Both the position numbers and the translations under genes were made by a program. Below the pieces are notes generated by a model. That model did not search any database, was not told the DNA's origin, and was given only the letters and a program-made list of their open reading frames with translations. From the NCBI RefSeq assembly GCF_002015035.1, contig NZ_MUXY01000007.1, positions 36,982 to 100,981 on the forward strand: a stretch of DNA of 64,000 nt. The letters are read 5' to 3'. This stretch comes from Haemophilus parahaemolyticus (GTDB lineage: Bacteria; Pseudomonadota; Gammaproteobacteria; Enterobacterales; Pasteurellaceae). Position 1 is the first letter of the stretch. Every line of letters begins with the position of its first letter. Shown here piece by piece: positions 46,412 to 55,458 of the stretch.

Positions 46412-47263
46412 ATGACAACTAAAACTATCGCAATTACTGGTGCAACAGGTCAATTTGGCGCAATCGCATTAGACTTATTAAAAGCAAAACAAGCAAACGT
46501 CATTGTGCTTGTACGCTCTCCAGAAAAAATTTCAGGTGTAGCAGCCCGCAAATTTGATTATTCAAAAACAGAAGGACAAGTAGAAGCATTACAAGGCGTA
46601 GATACTTTAATTCTTGTTTCAAGTAGTGAAGTAGGCCAGCGTACACTACAACACAGCAACGTAATTGAATCAGCGAAAAAAGCAGGCGTGAAACATATTA
46701 TCTACACCAGCTTACTCGGCGCCACCAACGACAATACGGTGAAATCCCTTGCTGGTGAACACGTTGCAACCGAAGCCGCATTAAAAGCTTCCGGCATTAC
46801 TTACACCATTTTACGCAATGGTTGGTACACGGAAAACTACACAGCTTCAATTCCAGCAGCATTAGCAAACAATGCTTTCTACGGTTCAGCAAAAAATGGC
46901 AAAATTTCGTCCGCACTTCGTGCGGAACTCGCTGAAGCAGCAGTAAACGTTTCATTAAGTGAAGGGCATGAAAACCAAACTTACGAGCTTGCCGGATCAA
47001 CCAGCTGGACATTAGCTGATCTTGCAGCAGAAATCAGCAAACAAACAGGTAAAGAGATCCCTTATGTGGATATTCCTGCAGCAGATTATGCCGCAGCACT
47101 TGTACAAGCAGGATTAGACGCAGGCTTTGCAGGTTTCATAGCCGAATGCGATGTGGATGCTTCAAACGGTGCATTATTCTCAGAAGATAAAACTCTTGAG
47201 AAATTGCTTGGTCGCCCAACGGCAGGATTGGATGTAGCAGTGAAACAAGCTTTATCCCACTAA
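46412..47263 (+). CDS. NmrA-like NAD(P)H quinone oxidoreductase, QOR2 (YtfG)-like
   Basis: This 283-residue atypical short-chain dehydrogenase has the dinucleotide-binding start IAITGATGQFGAIALDLL, AGVKHIIYTSLLGA around residue 95 and ILRNGWYTENY at about 133, as in E. coli QOR2. The family reduces quinones with NADPH and lacks the usual YxxxK pair. It is divergent from an HxlR regulator and is probably induced by electrophiles. The start follows AAGAAGGAAAA. Confidence 0.88.
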   Translation: MTTKTIAITGATGQFGAIALDLLKAKQANVIVLVRSPEKISGVAARKFDYSKTEGQVEALQGVDTLILVSSSEVGQRTLQHSNVIESAKKAGVKHIIYTSLLGATNDNTVKSLAGEHVATEAALKASGITYTILRNGWYTENYTASIPAALANNAFYGSAKNGKISSALRAELAEAAVNVSLSEGHENQTYELAGSTSWTLADLAAEISKQTGKEIPYVDIPAADYAAALVQAGLDAGFAGFIAECDVDASNGALFSEDKTLEKLLGRPTAGLDVAVKQALSH

Positions 47264-47280
47264 TAACATTTGACAAAAAC

Positions 47281-47307
47281 AAGGTGCGGTTATTATCGCA
47301 CCTTTTT
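47281..47307 (+). terminator. Terminator of the QOR2-like gene
   Basis: AAGGTGCG (47281-47288) pairs with CGCACCTT (47297-47304) and is followed by T. Confidence 0.85.
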
Positions 47308-47416
47308 AAATGGCGTTTGTTAAGAGATTAATTTAGTGATTTCACAAAAGCTATTTCAGGAAAAGCATCTAGTGCATCTACACGGCATCGTCCTTTTTCC
47401 TTGCATTTTTGCAAAA

Positions 47417-47438
47417 AAGCGGTAGAATTCTACCGCTT
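47417..47438. repeat. Perfect palindrome with inverted uptake half-cores before rpsP
   Basis: AAGCGGTAGAA and TTCTACCGCTT are adjacent exact complements, followed by ATTTT. The region 47308-47523 otherwise holds only the rpsP leader and a possible short gene remnant on the minus strand. Confidence 0.6.
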
Positions 47439-47523
47439 ATTTTCTATATAAATAGAGATAAGTTTCGTACCCTCACCTCGAACGAGGGTTTATTTTTTAC
47501 TATCAACAATTTAGAGGAAGGTT

Positions 47524-47772
47524 ATGGTAACCATTCGTTTAACTCGTGGCGGAGCTAAAAAACGCCCATTCTATCAAATCGTGGTAGCGGACAGCCGTTC
47601 ACCTCGTGACGGTCGTTTCATCGAGCGTATCGGTTTCTTCAACCCATTAGCAGCAGGTCAAGCTGAACGTTTACGTTTAGACGTGGCTAAAGTTGATGCT
47701 TGGGTTGCTAAAGGTGCTTCACTTTCAGACCGTGTTGCGACTTTAGTTAAAGAAGCTCGCAAAGCAGCTTAA
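47524..47772 (+). CDS. rpsP: 30S ribosomal protein S16
   Basis: This 82-residue protein starts [20 protein letters not shown] and is S16, needed for 30S assembly. It is the first gene of the conserved rpsP-rimM-trmD-rplS operon. The start follows AGAGGAAGG. Confidence 0.98.
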   Translation: MVTIRLTRGGAKKRPFYQIVVADSRSPRDGRFIERIGFFNPLAAGQAERLRLDVAKVDAWVAKGASLSDRVATLVKEARKAA

Positions 47773-47816
47773 TAAGCGGCTGAATTTTTTTAAAATTTTG
47801 CAAAAGTAGGTGGAGT

Positions 47817-48344
47817 ATGAGCGAACAAAAAATTGAAGTTGTGGGAAAATTAGGTTCAACCTATGGTATCCGTGGCTGGTTACGTTTGTATTCATCTACT
47901 GAAGAGGCAGAAAGCATTTTCGATTATCAGCCGTGGTTCTTAAAAATTAAGGGGCAATGGCAACCTATCGATCTAGAAAGCTGGCGTTATCACAGCAATG
48001 ATTTGATTGTGAAATTAAAAGGCACAGATGACCGTGAAGCCGCGCAATTATTAACTAACGCTGAAATTGGCGTAGATTTAAGTGTGTTTCCAGAACTGGA
48101 AGAAGGCGATTATTACTGGCACGATTTAATCGGCTGTTCAGTAGTAAACCTTGAAGGCTACACTATGGGCGTGGTAACTGAGTTAATGGAAACAGGTTCA
48201 AATGATGTGCTAGTGGTTAAAGCAAATAGCAAAGATGCTTTCGGCAAACAAGAACGATTAATTCCGTTCTTATACGAACAAGTAGTTAAAAGAGTAGATC
48301 TCGCCACTAAAACAATTACGGTGGACTGGGACGCTGGTTTCTAA
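47817..48344 (+). CDS. rimM: Ribosome maturation factor RimM
   Basis: This 175-residue protein has the RimM N-terminal domain ([20 protein letters not shown]) and a C-terminal PRC barrel ([20 protein letters not shown] to [11 protein letters not shown]). RimM binds S19 and helps 30S head assembly. It lies 44 bp after rpsP with GGTGGAG as ribosome-binding site. Confidence 0.97.
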   Translation: MSEQKIEVVGKLGSTYGIRGWLRLYSSTEEAESIFDYQPWFLKIKGQWQPIDLESWRYHSNDLIVKLKGTDDREAAQLLTNAEIGVDLSVFPELEEGDYYWHDLIGCSVVNLEGYTMGVVTELMETGSNDVLVVKANSKDAFGKQERLIPFLYEQVVKRVDLATKTITVDWDAGF

Positions 48345-48402
48345 CCTCAGGTATGCGGTGTGAGCTTTCGCTTTTAAGAGCAAGAACGTTGGGGGATAAA
48401 TA

Positions 48403-49158
48403 ATGTGGATTGGTATTATTTCACTGTTTCCCGAAATGTTTAAAGCAATCACTGATTTTGGGGTAACAGGTAGAGCAGTTAAACAAAATCTTCTGCAGAT
48501 TCAATGTTGGAATCCGCGCGATTTTACAACAGATAAACATAGAACCGTGGATGATCGCCCTTATGGTGGAGGTCCGGGAATGTTGATGATGGTGCAGCCA
48601 CTTCGTGATGCAATTCATGCAGCAAAAAAGGCAGCACAAGCAGAAGAGGGCGCAGAGGTTAAAGTGATTTACCTTTCGCCACAAGGTCGTAAACTCGATC
48701 AACAAGGCGTGCAAACGCTCGCTTCAAATCAAAAACTGATTTTAATCTGTGGTAGATATGAAGGTGTTGATGAGCGATTGATTCAATCGGAAGTTGATGA
48801 AGAATGGTCAATTGGCGATTATGTTTTAACAGGGGGCGAATTGCCTGCAATGACATTAATTGATGCTGTTGCAAGATTCGTACCGGGTGTATTAGGTAAA
48901 CAAGCTTCCGCTTTGGAAGATTCGTTTGCTGAGGGTTTATTAGATTGCCCACATTATACTCGCCCTGAAGTGTTAGATGGCATACCTGTGCCTGAAGTGC
49001 TGATGTCGGGACACCACGATAATATTCGAAAATGGCGGTTAGAACAATCGTTAGAACGAACGTGGCTAAGACGCCCTGAGCTATTGGATAGCCTAGCTCT
49101 GACTGACGAACAACAGAAGTTGTTGCGAAAAATTAAGCAACAACACAAAATCAGTTAA
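48403..49158 (+). CDS. trmD: tRNA (guanine-N1)-methyltransferase TrmD
   Basis: This 251-residue SPOUT enzyme methylates G37 of tRNA. The trefoil-knot SAM site is visible as [21 protein letters not shown] and [15 protein letters not shown] at about residues 85-145, and the start [20 protein letters not shown] is typical. It is 58 bp after rimM in the usual operon order. Confidence 0.98.
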   Translation: MWIGIISLFPEMFKAITDFGVTGRAVKQNLLQIQCWNPRDFTTDKHRTVDDRPYGGGPGMLMMVQPLRDAIHAAKKAAQAEEGAEVKVIYLSPQGRKLDQQGVQTLASNQKLILICGRYEGVDERLIQSEVDEEWSIGDYVLTGGELPAMTLIDAVARFVPGVLGKQASALEDSFAEGLLDCPHYTRPEVLDGIPVPEVLMSGHHDNIRKWRLEQSLERTWLRRPELLDSLALTDEQQKLLRKIKQQHKIS

Positions 49159-49183
49159 TTCTAGGATTTAGAAGGTTTATAAA

Positions 49184-49534
49184 ATGAGTAACATCATCAA
49201 ACAACTTGAAACAGAACAGTTAAAACAAAACGTACCTAGCTTCCGTCCAGGTGACACTTTAGAAGTTAAGGTATGGGTAGTAGAAGGTAGTAAAAAACGT
49301 TTGCAAGCGTTCGAAGGCGTGGTTATTGCAATTCGTAACCGTGGCTTGCACTCTGCATTCACTCTACGTAAAATTTCAAACGGCGTAGGCGTTGAACGTG
49401 TATTCCAAACTCACTCACCTGCAATTGATAGCATTGCTGTTAAACGTAAAGGTGCGGTACGTAAAGCTAAACTTTACTACTTACGTGAGCGTTCAGGTAA
49501 ATCTGCACGTATCAAAGAGCGTTTGGGTGCATAA
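49184..49534 (+). CDS. rplS: 50S ribosomal protein L19
   Basis: This 116-residue protein has the L19 motifs [20 protein letters not shown] and [15 protein letters not shown] and the basic end [10 protein letters not shown]19 lies at the 30S-50S interface. It is the last gene of the operon and is followed by an intrinsic terminator. Confidence 0.98.
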   Translation: MSNIIKQLETEQLKQNVPSFRPGDTLEVKVWVVEGSKKRLQAFEGVVIAIRNRGLHSAFTLRKISNGVGVERVFQTHSPAIDSIAVKRKGAVRKAKLYYLRERSGKSARIKERLGA

Positions 49535-49557
49535 TCCACCGCTTAATGCGAAATTTA

Positions 49558-49587
49558 AAAACCTTGGGGAAACCCAAGGTTTTTTTG
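49558..49587 (+). terminator. Terminator of the rpsP operon
   Basis: AAAACCTTGGG (49558-49568) pairs with CCCAAGGTTTT (49573-49583), with further T after it. Confidence 0.92.
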
Positions 49588-49638
49588 TGCTTATCCGAAA
49601 GGTATGTTTGATGCTATTTATGCGATATTTGCATAGAA

Positions 49639-49692
49639 AAGCGGTGATATTTAGTTTGAATTTTGCAATACTCATGCTAAATATCACCGCTT
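49639..49692 (-). terminator. Inverted uptake-sequence terminator behind ngt
   Basis: AAGCGGTGATATTTAG (49639-49654) and its exact complement (49677-49692) form a 16-bp stem with a 22-base loop that contains TTTTGCAA. On the minus strand it follows the ngt stop by 23 bp. The outer ends are uptake half-cores. Confidence 0.65.
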
Positions 49693-49715
49693 AATTTTAT
49701 TTGCTTAGAAATTTG

Positions 49716-51737
49716 TTATTTTTTAGCTGGTTTCTTTTTTAATTTTTTTGCAGCATCTTTCAATGGAGTTGTGTTAGCTGCTTTTTTTGGGGCTACTTTG
49801 GCTTTTTTCTCAGAAGATTTTCCAGTCTTCGCGGCTACTTTTTTAGCTGTATTTTTTGGTTTTTCTTCTGCTTGAGAAAGATGCTCTGCTTTCCAAGCAT
49901 CAAGTTTCGCCAGCAATACTTTACCCATTGGGCTAGGATCGCCAGTAAATAACGTTTGTAATCCGTTGTTTTCGATAATATGACGACGTAATTCTAAACG
50001 TTCTTGGTGATTTTCTGCTAAGCGAATCGCTCGTTCTACATATTCATCTACGGTATTGGCAATTAACCATTCTGGTAAACCTAAACGTTTAAATAATCCT
50101 TCATCAATATGCTCATGTACTTCTGGACCTGTTTTGCAGATACCAACTAAACCTAACGTTACCATATCAATAATACCGTTAGTATTCCCGAATGGGAATG
50201 GATTTAGCATCATATCGCAGTTATACAGAATATTGAGATATTCGTGGTATGGACTATGTGGGTGAGCCGTTGCACTATCACCTAAGTAGGTTTTAATAAA
50301 ACGTTCTACATATGGGTGCGTAATACCACTTGATTGACCTAACGCAAAGTGGAAATGTACTTTTACTTTTGCACGATCACGAATTGCTTTTAATGCCTCT
50401 AAGAAATATGGGTTTAACTTCATGGTAGTTGAAGCAATACCAATATTTACTACTTCAGGGTTCTCACGCAAGCGGTAATTTACACTTATTGGAGCGGAAG
50501 AAGATGGTACGTAAGGTAATGCGTCTTTTGGTAAGCGTAATAGTGTTTCGCTAAAGCACTCTTCAGAACCTACATAGTCATCTTCTACGATCACATATTC
50601 AATGAAATCAGAATGTGTAGTACCAGGGTGCCCCAATGCTACCACTTGAATTGGAGCTAAACGTGTGTTGCTTGCAAAGATGGTCGTTAAATCCATACCA
50701 ATACTTGGCATATAGAAAACAGATGCACCATTATCTTCACAAATACCTTTTAACATATTCAATTTATCGAAAATTGAATTGCCTTCGAGTAGTACGAATT
50801 CATCAAATACTGCACGACCAGCTTCATCTACTGCTGGGCCACCTACACCAATTAAGTGGAAACGTTCACGTGCAGCAATCATCGATGTTGAGTGAGTACG
50901 ATAAATGGAGTGTGCTGAATGGAAATGTTCTAGTAATACAACCATAACAGGTTTACCATTACGTTCACCTAATTTTGTTACATCGCGATCTGCCCAACCG
51001 TGAGCAAGTAAATGGCGACGCATTACTTGGTTTAAGGCTTTTTTCACAAGGTGTTTATTCGATGCAATATCGTAACTACAATGCATATACACATCGTGAG
51101 AGATGCCACTTGGTACGTTATTTAGGTTATCAAGAGTAGCTAATTTTTCTGGGAACCATTGCAAAATGGCTCCACGTTTTGAGAATGAAGCCTGTGTACC
51201 GATAAAGCGAGGAGACTGTAATGCAAAACATAGCGATGCACAAATTTCAGGAGACAAATTCCAAAGTGCATCCAAATTCAATGACACGTTAGATTCTGGC
51301 AAATAAAGAATACAGAATTTAATGAGTGCTGATTTATTCGTTTCTAAATGTATATCTAGAGGATCTTTAGCTGCAGGATTACGATTATAAGTTGTGAGAA
51401 TATGATCTGCATTTACATAAGGAGATGATGCAAAAATCAATGAAATCCAACGTTGTAATGTGAAGAAACGTAATGCACCTGCTTCAGAAATGTCTAGTTT
51501 AGGATCTGTAAATAATTCGGTAATCGCAACAGCCATTCGAGTACAAAAGTGAATAGTTTTATCTTGTTCAAGTGTACTGAGTTGTTGAGGTTCGTTAATT
51601 TCAATTCCTTCGATACCGCCAAAATTACTATCAATTTTACCTAAAATATCAAGGAGTTCTACACAAGCTGCTTCATAGTTCTTAGCAGCAACTTCTTGTT
51701 CAAAACGAATAACACTTGGTTGTTTTTGTTCGGACAT
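49716..51737 (-). CDS. ngt: Cytoplasmic N-glycosyltransferase, HMW1C-like (GT41), with a lysine-rich C-terminal tail
   Basis: This 673-residue protein matches ApNGT/HMW1C over residues 1 to about 620: an all-alpha N-terminal domain and a GT-B core with LLEHFHSAHSIYRTHSTSM (His271 and His276, the pair known as important in ApNGT), GIASTTMKLNPYFLEALKAI and FPFGNTNGIIDMVTLGLVG. Such enzymes attach glucose from UDP-Glc to Asn in N-x-S/T of autotransporter adhesins before export. It lies 18 bp behind rimO, as in A. pleuropneumoniae, but the agt gene that follows there is absent. Residues about 620-673 are an added tail with about 19 lysines and many alanines, absent from ApNGT. Confidence 0.93.
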   Translation of the reverse strand: MSEQKQPSVIRFEQEVAAKNYEAACVELLDILGKIDSNFGGIEGIEINEPQQLSTLEQDKTIHFCTRMAVAITELFTDPKLDISEAGALRFFTLQRWISLIFASSPYVNADHILTTYNRNPAAKDPLDIHLETNKSALIKFCILYLPESNVSLNLDALWNLSPEICASLCFALQSPRFIGTQASFSKRGAILQWFPEKLATLDNLNNVPSGISHDVYMHCSYDIASNKHLVKKALNQVMRRHLLAHGWADRDVTKLGERNGKPVMVVLLEHFHSAHSIYRTHSTSMIAARERFHLIGVGGPAVDEAGRAVFDEFVLLEGNSIFDKLNMLKGICEDNGASVFYMPSIGMDLTTIFASNTRLAPIQVVALGHPGTTHSDFIEYVIVEDDYVGSEECFSETLLRLPKDALPYVPSSSAPISVNYRLRENPEVVNIGIASTTMKLNPYFLEALKAIRDRAKVKVHFHFALGQSSGITHPYVERFIKTYLGDSATAHPHSPYHEYLNILYNCDMMLNPFPFGNTNGIIDMVTLGLVGICKTGPEVHEHIDEGLFKRLGLPEWLIANTVDEYVERAIRLAENHQERLELRRHIIENNGLQTLFTGDPSPMGKVLLAKLDAWKAEHLSQAEEKPKNTAKKVAAKTGKSSEKKAKVAPKKAANTTPLKDAAKKLKKKPAKK

Positions 51738-51755
51738 GTTCTTTTCCTTTTATGA

Positions 51756-53090
51756 TTAATAAGTTCCCCACAGATCGTATTCATCTGCGTGAGTAATGGT
51801 AACAGAGATAATCTGTCCTATTTTAACTTCTTGGTTTGAAAGATTATCAACATAAACGACACCATCAATTTCAGGAGCATCTGCCATTGAGCGGCCGATA
51901 ATGCCTTCTTCGTCAATTTCATCGACAATCACCGCAAGGGTTTTGCCAATTTTTTGTTGTAATCGACCGCTTGAGATTTCTTGCTGTAACTGCATAAAGC
52001 GGTGGAAACGCTCTTCTTTCACCTCTTCTGGCACTTGGTCTGCCATATCGGTTGCAGGTGCACCTTCTACAGGGCTGAATTTAAAGCAACCAACACGGTC
52101 GAGCTGTGCTTCTTTTAAGAAATCCAATAACATCTGGAAATCTTCTTCCGTTTCACCTGGGAAGCCGACGATAAAGGTTGAACGAAGCGTTAATTCTGGG
52201 CAGATTTCACGCCATTTTTTGATGCGTTCAAGCGTGCGTTCAATTGAGCCAGGGCGTTTCATCGCTTTTAAGATTTTCGGGCTGGCGTGTTGGAGTGGAA
52301 TATCCAAATATGGCAGAATTTTGCCCTGTGCCATTAACGGAATTAAATTATCCACGTGCGGATAAGGGTAAACGTAGTGCAAACGCACCCAAACGCCTAA
52401 TGAACCAAGTTGCTCACACAGGCTCATTAAATCATTTTTAATCGGCATCCCGTTCCAGAAAACCGTTTTTGTGCCCTCTTCTTTTTTCTTGTCTAAGGCA
52501 TAAGCCGAAGTATCTTGCGAAACGACTAAAATCTCTTTCACACCCGCATCTACAAGGCGTTTTGCCTCGTCTAAAACTTGCACGATAGAACGGCTGTCTA
52601 AATCTCCACGCATTGAAGGGATAATGCAGAAGGTACAACGATGGTCGCAACCTTCGGAGATTTTCAAATAAGCGTAATGTTTTGGTGTGAGTTTCACCCC
52701 TTGTTTTGGCACTAAACTCACGTATGGGTTATATTCTGGTTTCGGCACATATTTGTGTACGTGTTTCATTACTGCTTCATAGCTGTGCGGGCCGGTGATT
52801 TCTAGCACTTTTGGATGCACTTCACGGATCTGATTTTCTTTCGCACCAAGGCAGCCTGTTACAATTACCTTACCATTGGCTTCTAATGCTTCACCAATAC
52901 TTTCTAGTGATTCTTGCACAGCACTATCAATAAAACCACAGGTGTTGACGATTACTAAGTCAGCACCTTCATAGCTAGGAATAATGTTATAACCATCTGA
53001 ACGGAGTTCAGTCAAAATACGCTCGGAGTCCACTAAGTTTTTTGGACAACCAAGACTAATAAAACCAATATTGGGACTTGAGTTCATCAT
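51756..53090 (-). CDS. rimO: Ribosomal protein S12 methylthiotransferase RimO
   Basis: This 444-residue radical-SAM enzyme methylthiolates Asp88 of S12. It has the N-terminal MTTase domain with cysteines in [17 protein letters not shown] and TGCLGAKE, the radical-SAM CxxxCxxC in [18 protein letters not shown] at about residues 145-162, and a C-terminal TRAM domain. It begins [14 protein letters not shown]; the second Met may be the start. It is the first gene of the rimO-ngt pair. Confidence 0.97.
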   Translation of the reverse strand: MMNSSPNIGFISLGCPKNLVDSERILTELRSDGYNIIPSYEGADLVIVNTCGFIDSAVQESLESIGEALEANGKVIVTGCLGAKENQIREVHPKVLEITGPHSYEAVMKHVHKYVPKPEYNPYVSLVPKQGVKLTPKHYAYLKISEGCDHRCTFCIIPSMRGDLDSRSIVQVLDEAKRLVDAGVKEILVVSQDTSAYALDKKKEEGTKTVFWNGMPIKNDLMSLCEQLGSLGVWVRLHYVYPYPHVDNLIPLMAQGKILPYLDIPLQHASPKILKAMKRPGSIERTLERIKKWREICPELTLRSTFIVGFPGETEEDFQMLLDFLKEAQLDRVGCFKFSPVEGAPATDMADQVPEEVKEERFHRFMQLQQEISSGRLQQKIGKTLAVIVDEIDEEGIIGRSMADAPEIDGVVYVDNLSNQEVKIGQIISVTITHADEYDLWGTY

Positions 53091-53111
53091 AAATTAATAG
53101 GGTAATCAATT

Positions 53112-53138
53112 AAAAAAAGACCACTGCAAAAGCAGTGG
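53112..53138 (-). terminator. Terminator behind mtnN
   Basis: CCACTGC and GCAGTGG (53121-53138) form a 7-bp stem with an AAAA loop; on the minus strand a run of seven T follows (53112-53118). Confidence 0.85.
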
Positions 53139-53213
53139 CAAGAAAGACGCATCATTATACAAAATTTTTGCGAATAAGCGGTCGATTTTAACTAAAATTT
53201 TGCAAGAGAAAAA

Positions 53214-53912
53214 TTAACTCAAATTATTCAACATCGCTAACACCATTTCTGATGATTTTTCTGCGGCAAGCGGTAAAAACTCATCAAAAGAGAGATGCGA
53301 TTCTTTGTCGGCAACATCAGAGATAGCACGCACCACCACAAAGGGAATTTGCATTGCGTGGCAAACTTGAGCAATTGCTGCCGCTTCCATTTCAACTGCG
53401 GCAACTTGTGGGAAGTTCGCACGAATTTGAGCGATTTTTTCTGCCCCGTTAATGAATGCATCTCCGCTACAAATTAAGCCAGAAACGGCATTTAAGCCTA
53501 ATTTTTCCGCCTGTTTTTTTGCCATTTCGACCAGTTGTTCATTTGGTAGAAATGCCGCTGGATTGGCGGGAAGTTGTCCTTTCTCATAGCCGAAAGCGGT
53601 AACATCCACATCGTGATGACGCACTTCGGTTGAAATAATCACATCGCCTACGTTTAAGTTTGGATCTAACCCGCCAGCAGATCCCGTGTTAATAATCATA
53701 TCGGGTTTGAATTGCTGAATGAGTAGTGTTGTGCTCATCGCAGCGGCTACTTTTCCAATGCCAGATTGCAATACTGCAACAGGGCGGTTGTTAATTTTAC
53801 CTTCAAAAATTTTGCAGTTGGCTATTTCTGTTGTTTTCGGTTCAAGCATTAAACCGCATAAAATTTCTACTTCTTGTGGCATCGCACCAATAATTGCAAT
53901 TTTATTTGCCAT
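53214..53912 (-). CDS. mtnN: 5'-methylthioadenosine/S-adenosylhomocysteine nucleosidase
   Basis: This 232-residue enzyme cleaves MTA and SAH and so recycles SAM by-products and feeds autoinducer-2 synthesis. It shows [34 protein letters not shown] at about residues 77-96, the catalytic [11 protein letters not shown] and the catalytic Asp in [13 protein letters not shown] 53912 follows AAGGAG and overlaps the end of the thioredoxin-fold gene upstream by 11 bp, so the two are coupled. Confidence 0.96.
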   Translation of the reverse strand: MANKIAIIGAMPQEVEILCGLMLEPKTTEIANCKIFEGKINNRPVAVLQSGIGKVAAAMSTTLLIQQFKPDMIINTGSAGGLDPNLNVGDVIISTEVRHHDVDVTAFGYEKGQLPANPAAFLPNEQLVEMAKKQAEKLGLNAVSGLICSGDAFINGAEKIAQIRANFPQVAAVEMEAAAIAQVCHAMQIPFVVVRAISDVADKESHLSFDEFLPLAAEKSSEMVLAMLNNLS

Positions 53913-54627
53913 CGTTATCTCCTTGTTCTTGTTGTAGTTTCTCAACTAAAAAATCTAGCACCCCGAAGGTGTAATCATCGTTGTAAAGCGTGTTTTGCAA
54001 CAAAATATATTTGCCGTTTAGCACTGCCATCGGCACATACTTTGGTGAACCATATTGTTTGAACAAATTCACATCAGCTTCAATCTGTTTTTTCACTAAT
54101 TCAGAGTGGAAAAGCTGATGGAATCTCTTATCATCAATTCCGTTACGCTTAAGCCACGCTCGGATTTCCTCATTGCTTTTAAGCAGGCTTTTCTCTTCTT
54201 TCCGATCGAGGCTGTCAAATAGGTAAAGAGGGCTTAAATCCGCTTTGCCATACTCTTTAAAGGTTGCATTCATCGCACTGGTGAAATTTTCATCCTTGGC
54301 GAAGCTTGGAGAGGTTTGCAACAGGATCTTATCTGTATGATTTTTAGCATAAAGATTGAGAGAATCTAACCCTGTTAAGCAGTTTTTGCAGCCATATTGA
54401 TAAAAGTATTGGATTAAAATTTTGCCCTTTGGTACATCGACTTTAATCGGTTTAATGTAGGAAAAGAAATCCTTACCATCTTTGAAAAGCGGTTGTTTTT
54501 CTTCGGTTTTTTGCGAAAACTCACTGCTGGCTTTCTTTTCTGGTTCGCTTGCAACGTTTGGAAGCACAATCATCAAACCCAGCAAAGCGGTTAAATAATG
54601 TCGTAATTTCATCGTGGTTTTGCTCAT
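53902..54627 (-). CDS. Periplasmic thioredoxin-fold (DsbA-like) protein with a CKNC motif
   Basis: This 241-residue protein has an N-terminal signal-like segment ([20 protein letters not shown]; the Met at residue 6 may be the true start) and a thioredoxin-fold region with the redox motif [11 protein letters not shown] around residues 78-88. [13 protein letters not shown] around 205-217 supplies the cis-Pro loop, in a helical-insert layout as in DsbA. It probably acts on disulfides in the periplasm. Its target is unknown. It lies between mogA (9 bp upstream) and mtnN (overlap), an unusual place for a dsb gene. Confidence 0.75.
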   Translation of the reverse strand: MSKTTMKLRHYLTALLGLMIVLPNVASEPEKKASSEFSQKTEEKQPLFKDGKDFFSYIKPIKVDVPKGKILIQYFYQYGCKNCLTGLDSLNLYAKNHTDKILLQTSPSFAKDENFTSAMNATFKEYGKADLSPLYLFDSLDRKEEKSLLKSNEEIRAWLKRNGIDDKRFHQLFHSELVKKQIEADVNLFKQYGSPKYVPMAVLNGKYILLQNTLYNDDYTFGVLDFLVEKLQQEQGDNDGK

Positions 54628-54636
54628 TTGGCGGAT

Positions 54637-55221
54637 TTATCTTCTTGCTGATTTTGGGCGGAAACTTTCGCACACGCTTGAGTGGGTGTCGATGTAAATC
54701 TCGCTGAGTAATTGCAAGCAATAAGGCACAGCGGAGAAAACGCCTTTTACTATTGTTTTGCCGTTTTCGTCTTTTACGCCTTCCAAGGTTTCTTGAATGG
54801 CTTTCGGCTGCCCTGGTAAGTTAAGAATTAAACTTTCTCCACGAATCACACCCACTTGGCGAGAAAGAATTGCTGTTGGTACAAATTGCAGGCTGACTTG
54901 ACGCATTTGCTCGCCAAAGCCAGGCATTTCACGGTCGGCAATCGCAAGGGTGGCATCAGGCGTTACATCTCGTTTCGCAGGACCTGTGCCCCCTGTGGTC
55001 AGAACTAAATGGCAGTGTTGGTTATCAACCAAATCCACTAAAGTTTGCTCAATAAGCGGCTGCTCATCAGGAATTAAACGGACTTCTACATCAAATTCAT
55101 CTATAAGGGCTTTTTCCAACCAACTTTGTAAAGCAGGAATACCTTGGTCTGCATAAACGCCTTGCGAGGCACGGTCGGACACAGACACTAGCCCGACTTT
55201 GAGTTTTTGTTTGTTTAGCAT
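54637..55221 (-). CDS. mog: Molybdopterin adenylyltransferase MogA
   Basis: This 194-residue protein starts KLKVGLVSVSDRASQGVYAD and contains the MogA/MoeA motif LVLTTGGTGPAKRDVTPDAT at about residues 72-91, then LPGQPKAIQETLEGV. It adenylylates molybdopterin before molybdenum insertion. ATG 55221 is used; an in-frame extension upstream would run into a MITE-like element that begins 18 bp before the start codon. Confidence 0.95.
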   Translation of the reverse strand: MLNKQKLKVGLVSVSDRASQGVYADQGIPALQSWLEKALIDEFDVEVRLIPDEQPLIEQTLVDLVDNQHCHLVLTTGGTGPAKRDVTPDATLAIADREMPGFGEQMRQVSLQFVPTAILSRQVGVIRGESLILNLPGQPKAIQETLEGVKDENGKTIVKGVFSAVPYCLQLLSEIYIDTHSSVCESFRPKSARR

Positions 55222-55239
55222 TTTATATTCTCTTTTTGT

Positions 55240-55445
55240 ACTAATTTCTCCGTAAATGACTACTGCCAAATCTCCCCTCCCCCTCTTTGCTAAAGAGGGG
55301 GTTAAATCATACTAAAATTGGCTTTTGGTGTTCTATTTCAACATTAGTATTTAAAACTGTTGAGCATAATTTACTAATGAATAATCCCCTCTTTAGCAAA
55401 GAGGGGGAGGGGAGATTTGGCAGTCTTGTTTCCGAAGAAATTAGT
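55240..55445. mobile_element. MITE-like element, copy 2
   Basis: The ends are inverted repeats: 55240 onward reads ACTAATTTCTCCG, then TGCCAAATCTCCCCTCCCCC and the hairpin around 55290. 55386-55445 is its complement with a few changes, ending AAATTAGT. The size (206 bp), ends and hairpins match the copy at 15455-15652; the 80-bp centre differs. It separates ccmI from mogA and lies directly in front of mogA. Confidence 0.8.
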
Positions 55446-55458
55446 TTATTTGGTTATC

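Noticed and set aside
47326..47430. A minus-strand frame ending VDALDAFPEIAFVKSLN before a TAA near 47332
   Set aside because: It looks like a protein C-terminus but is only about 33 codons long, has no start or ribosome-binding site and matches no family I know; possibly a gene remnant, too weak to annotate.
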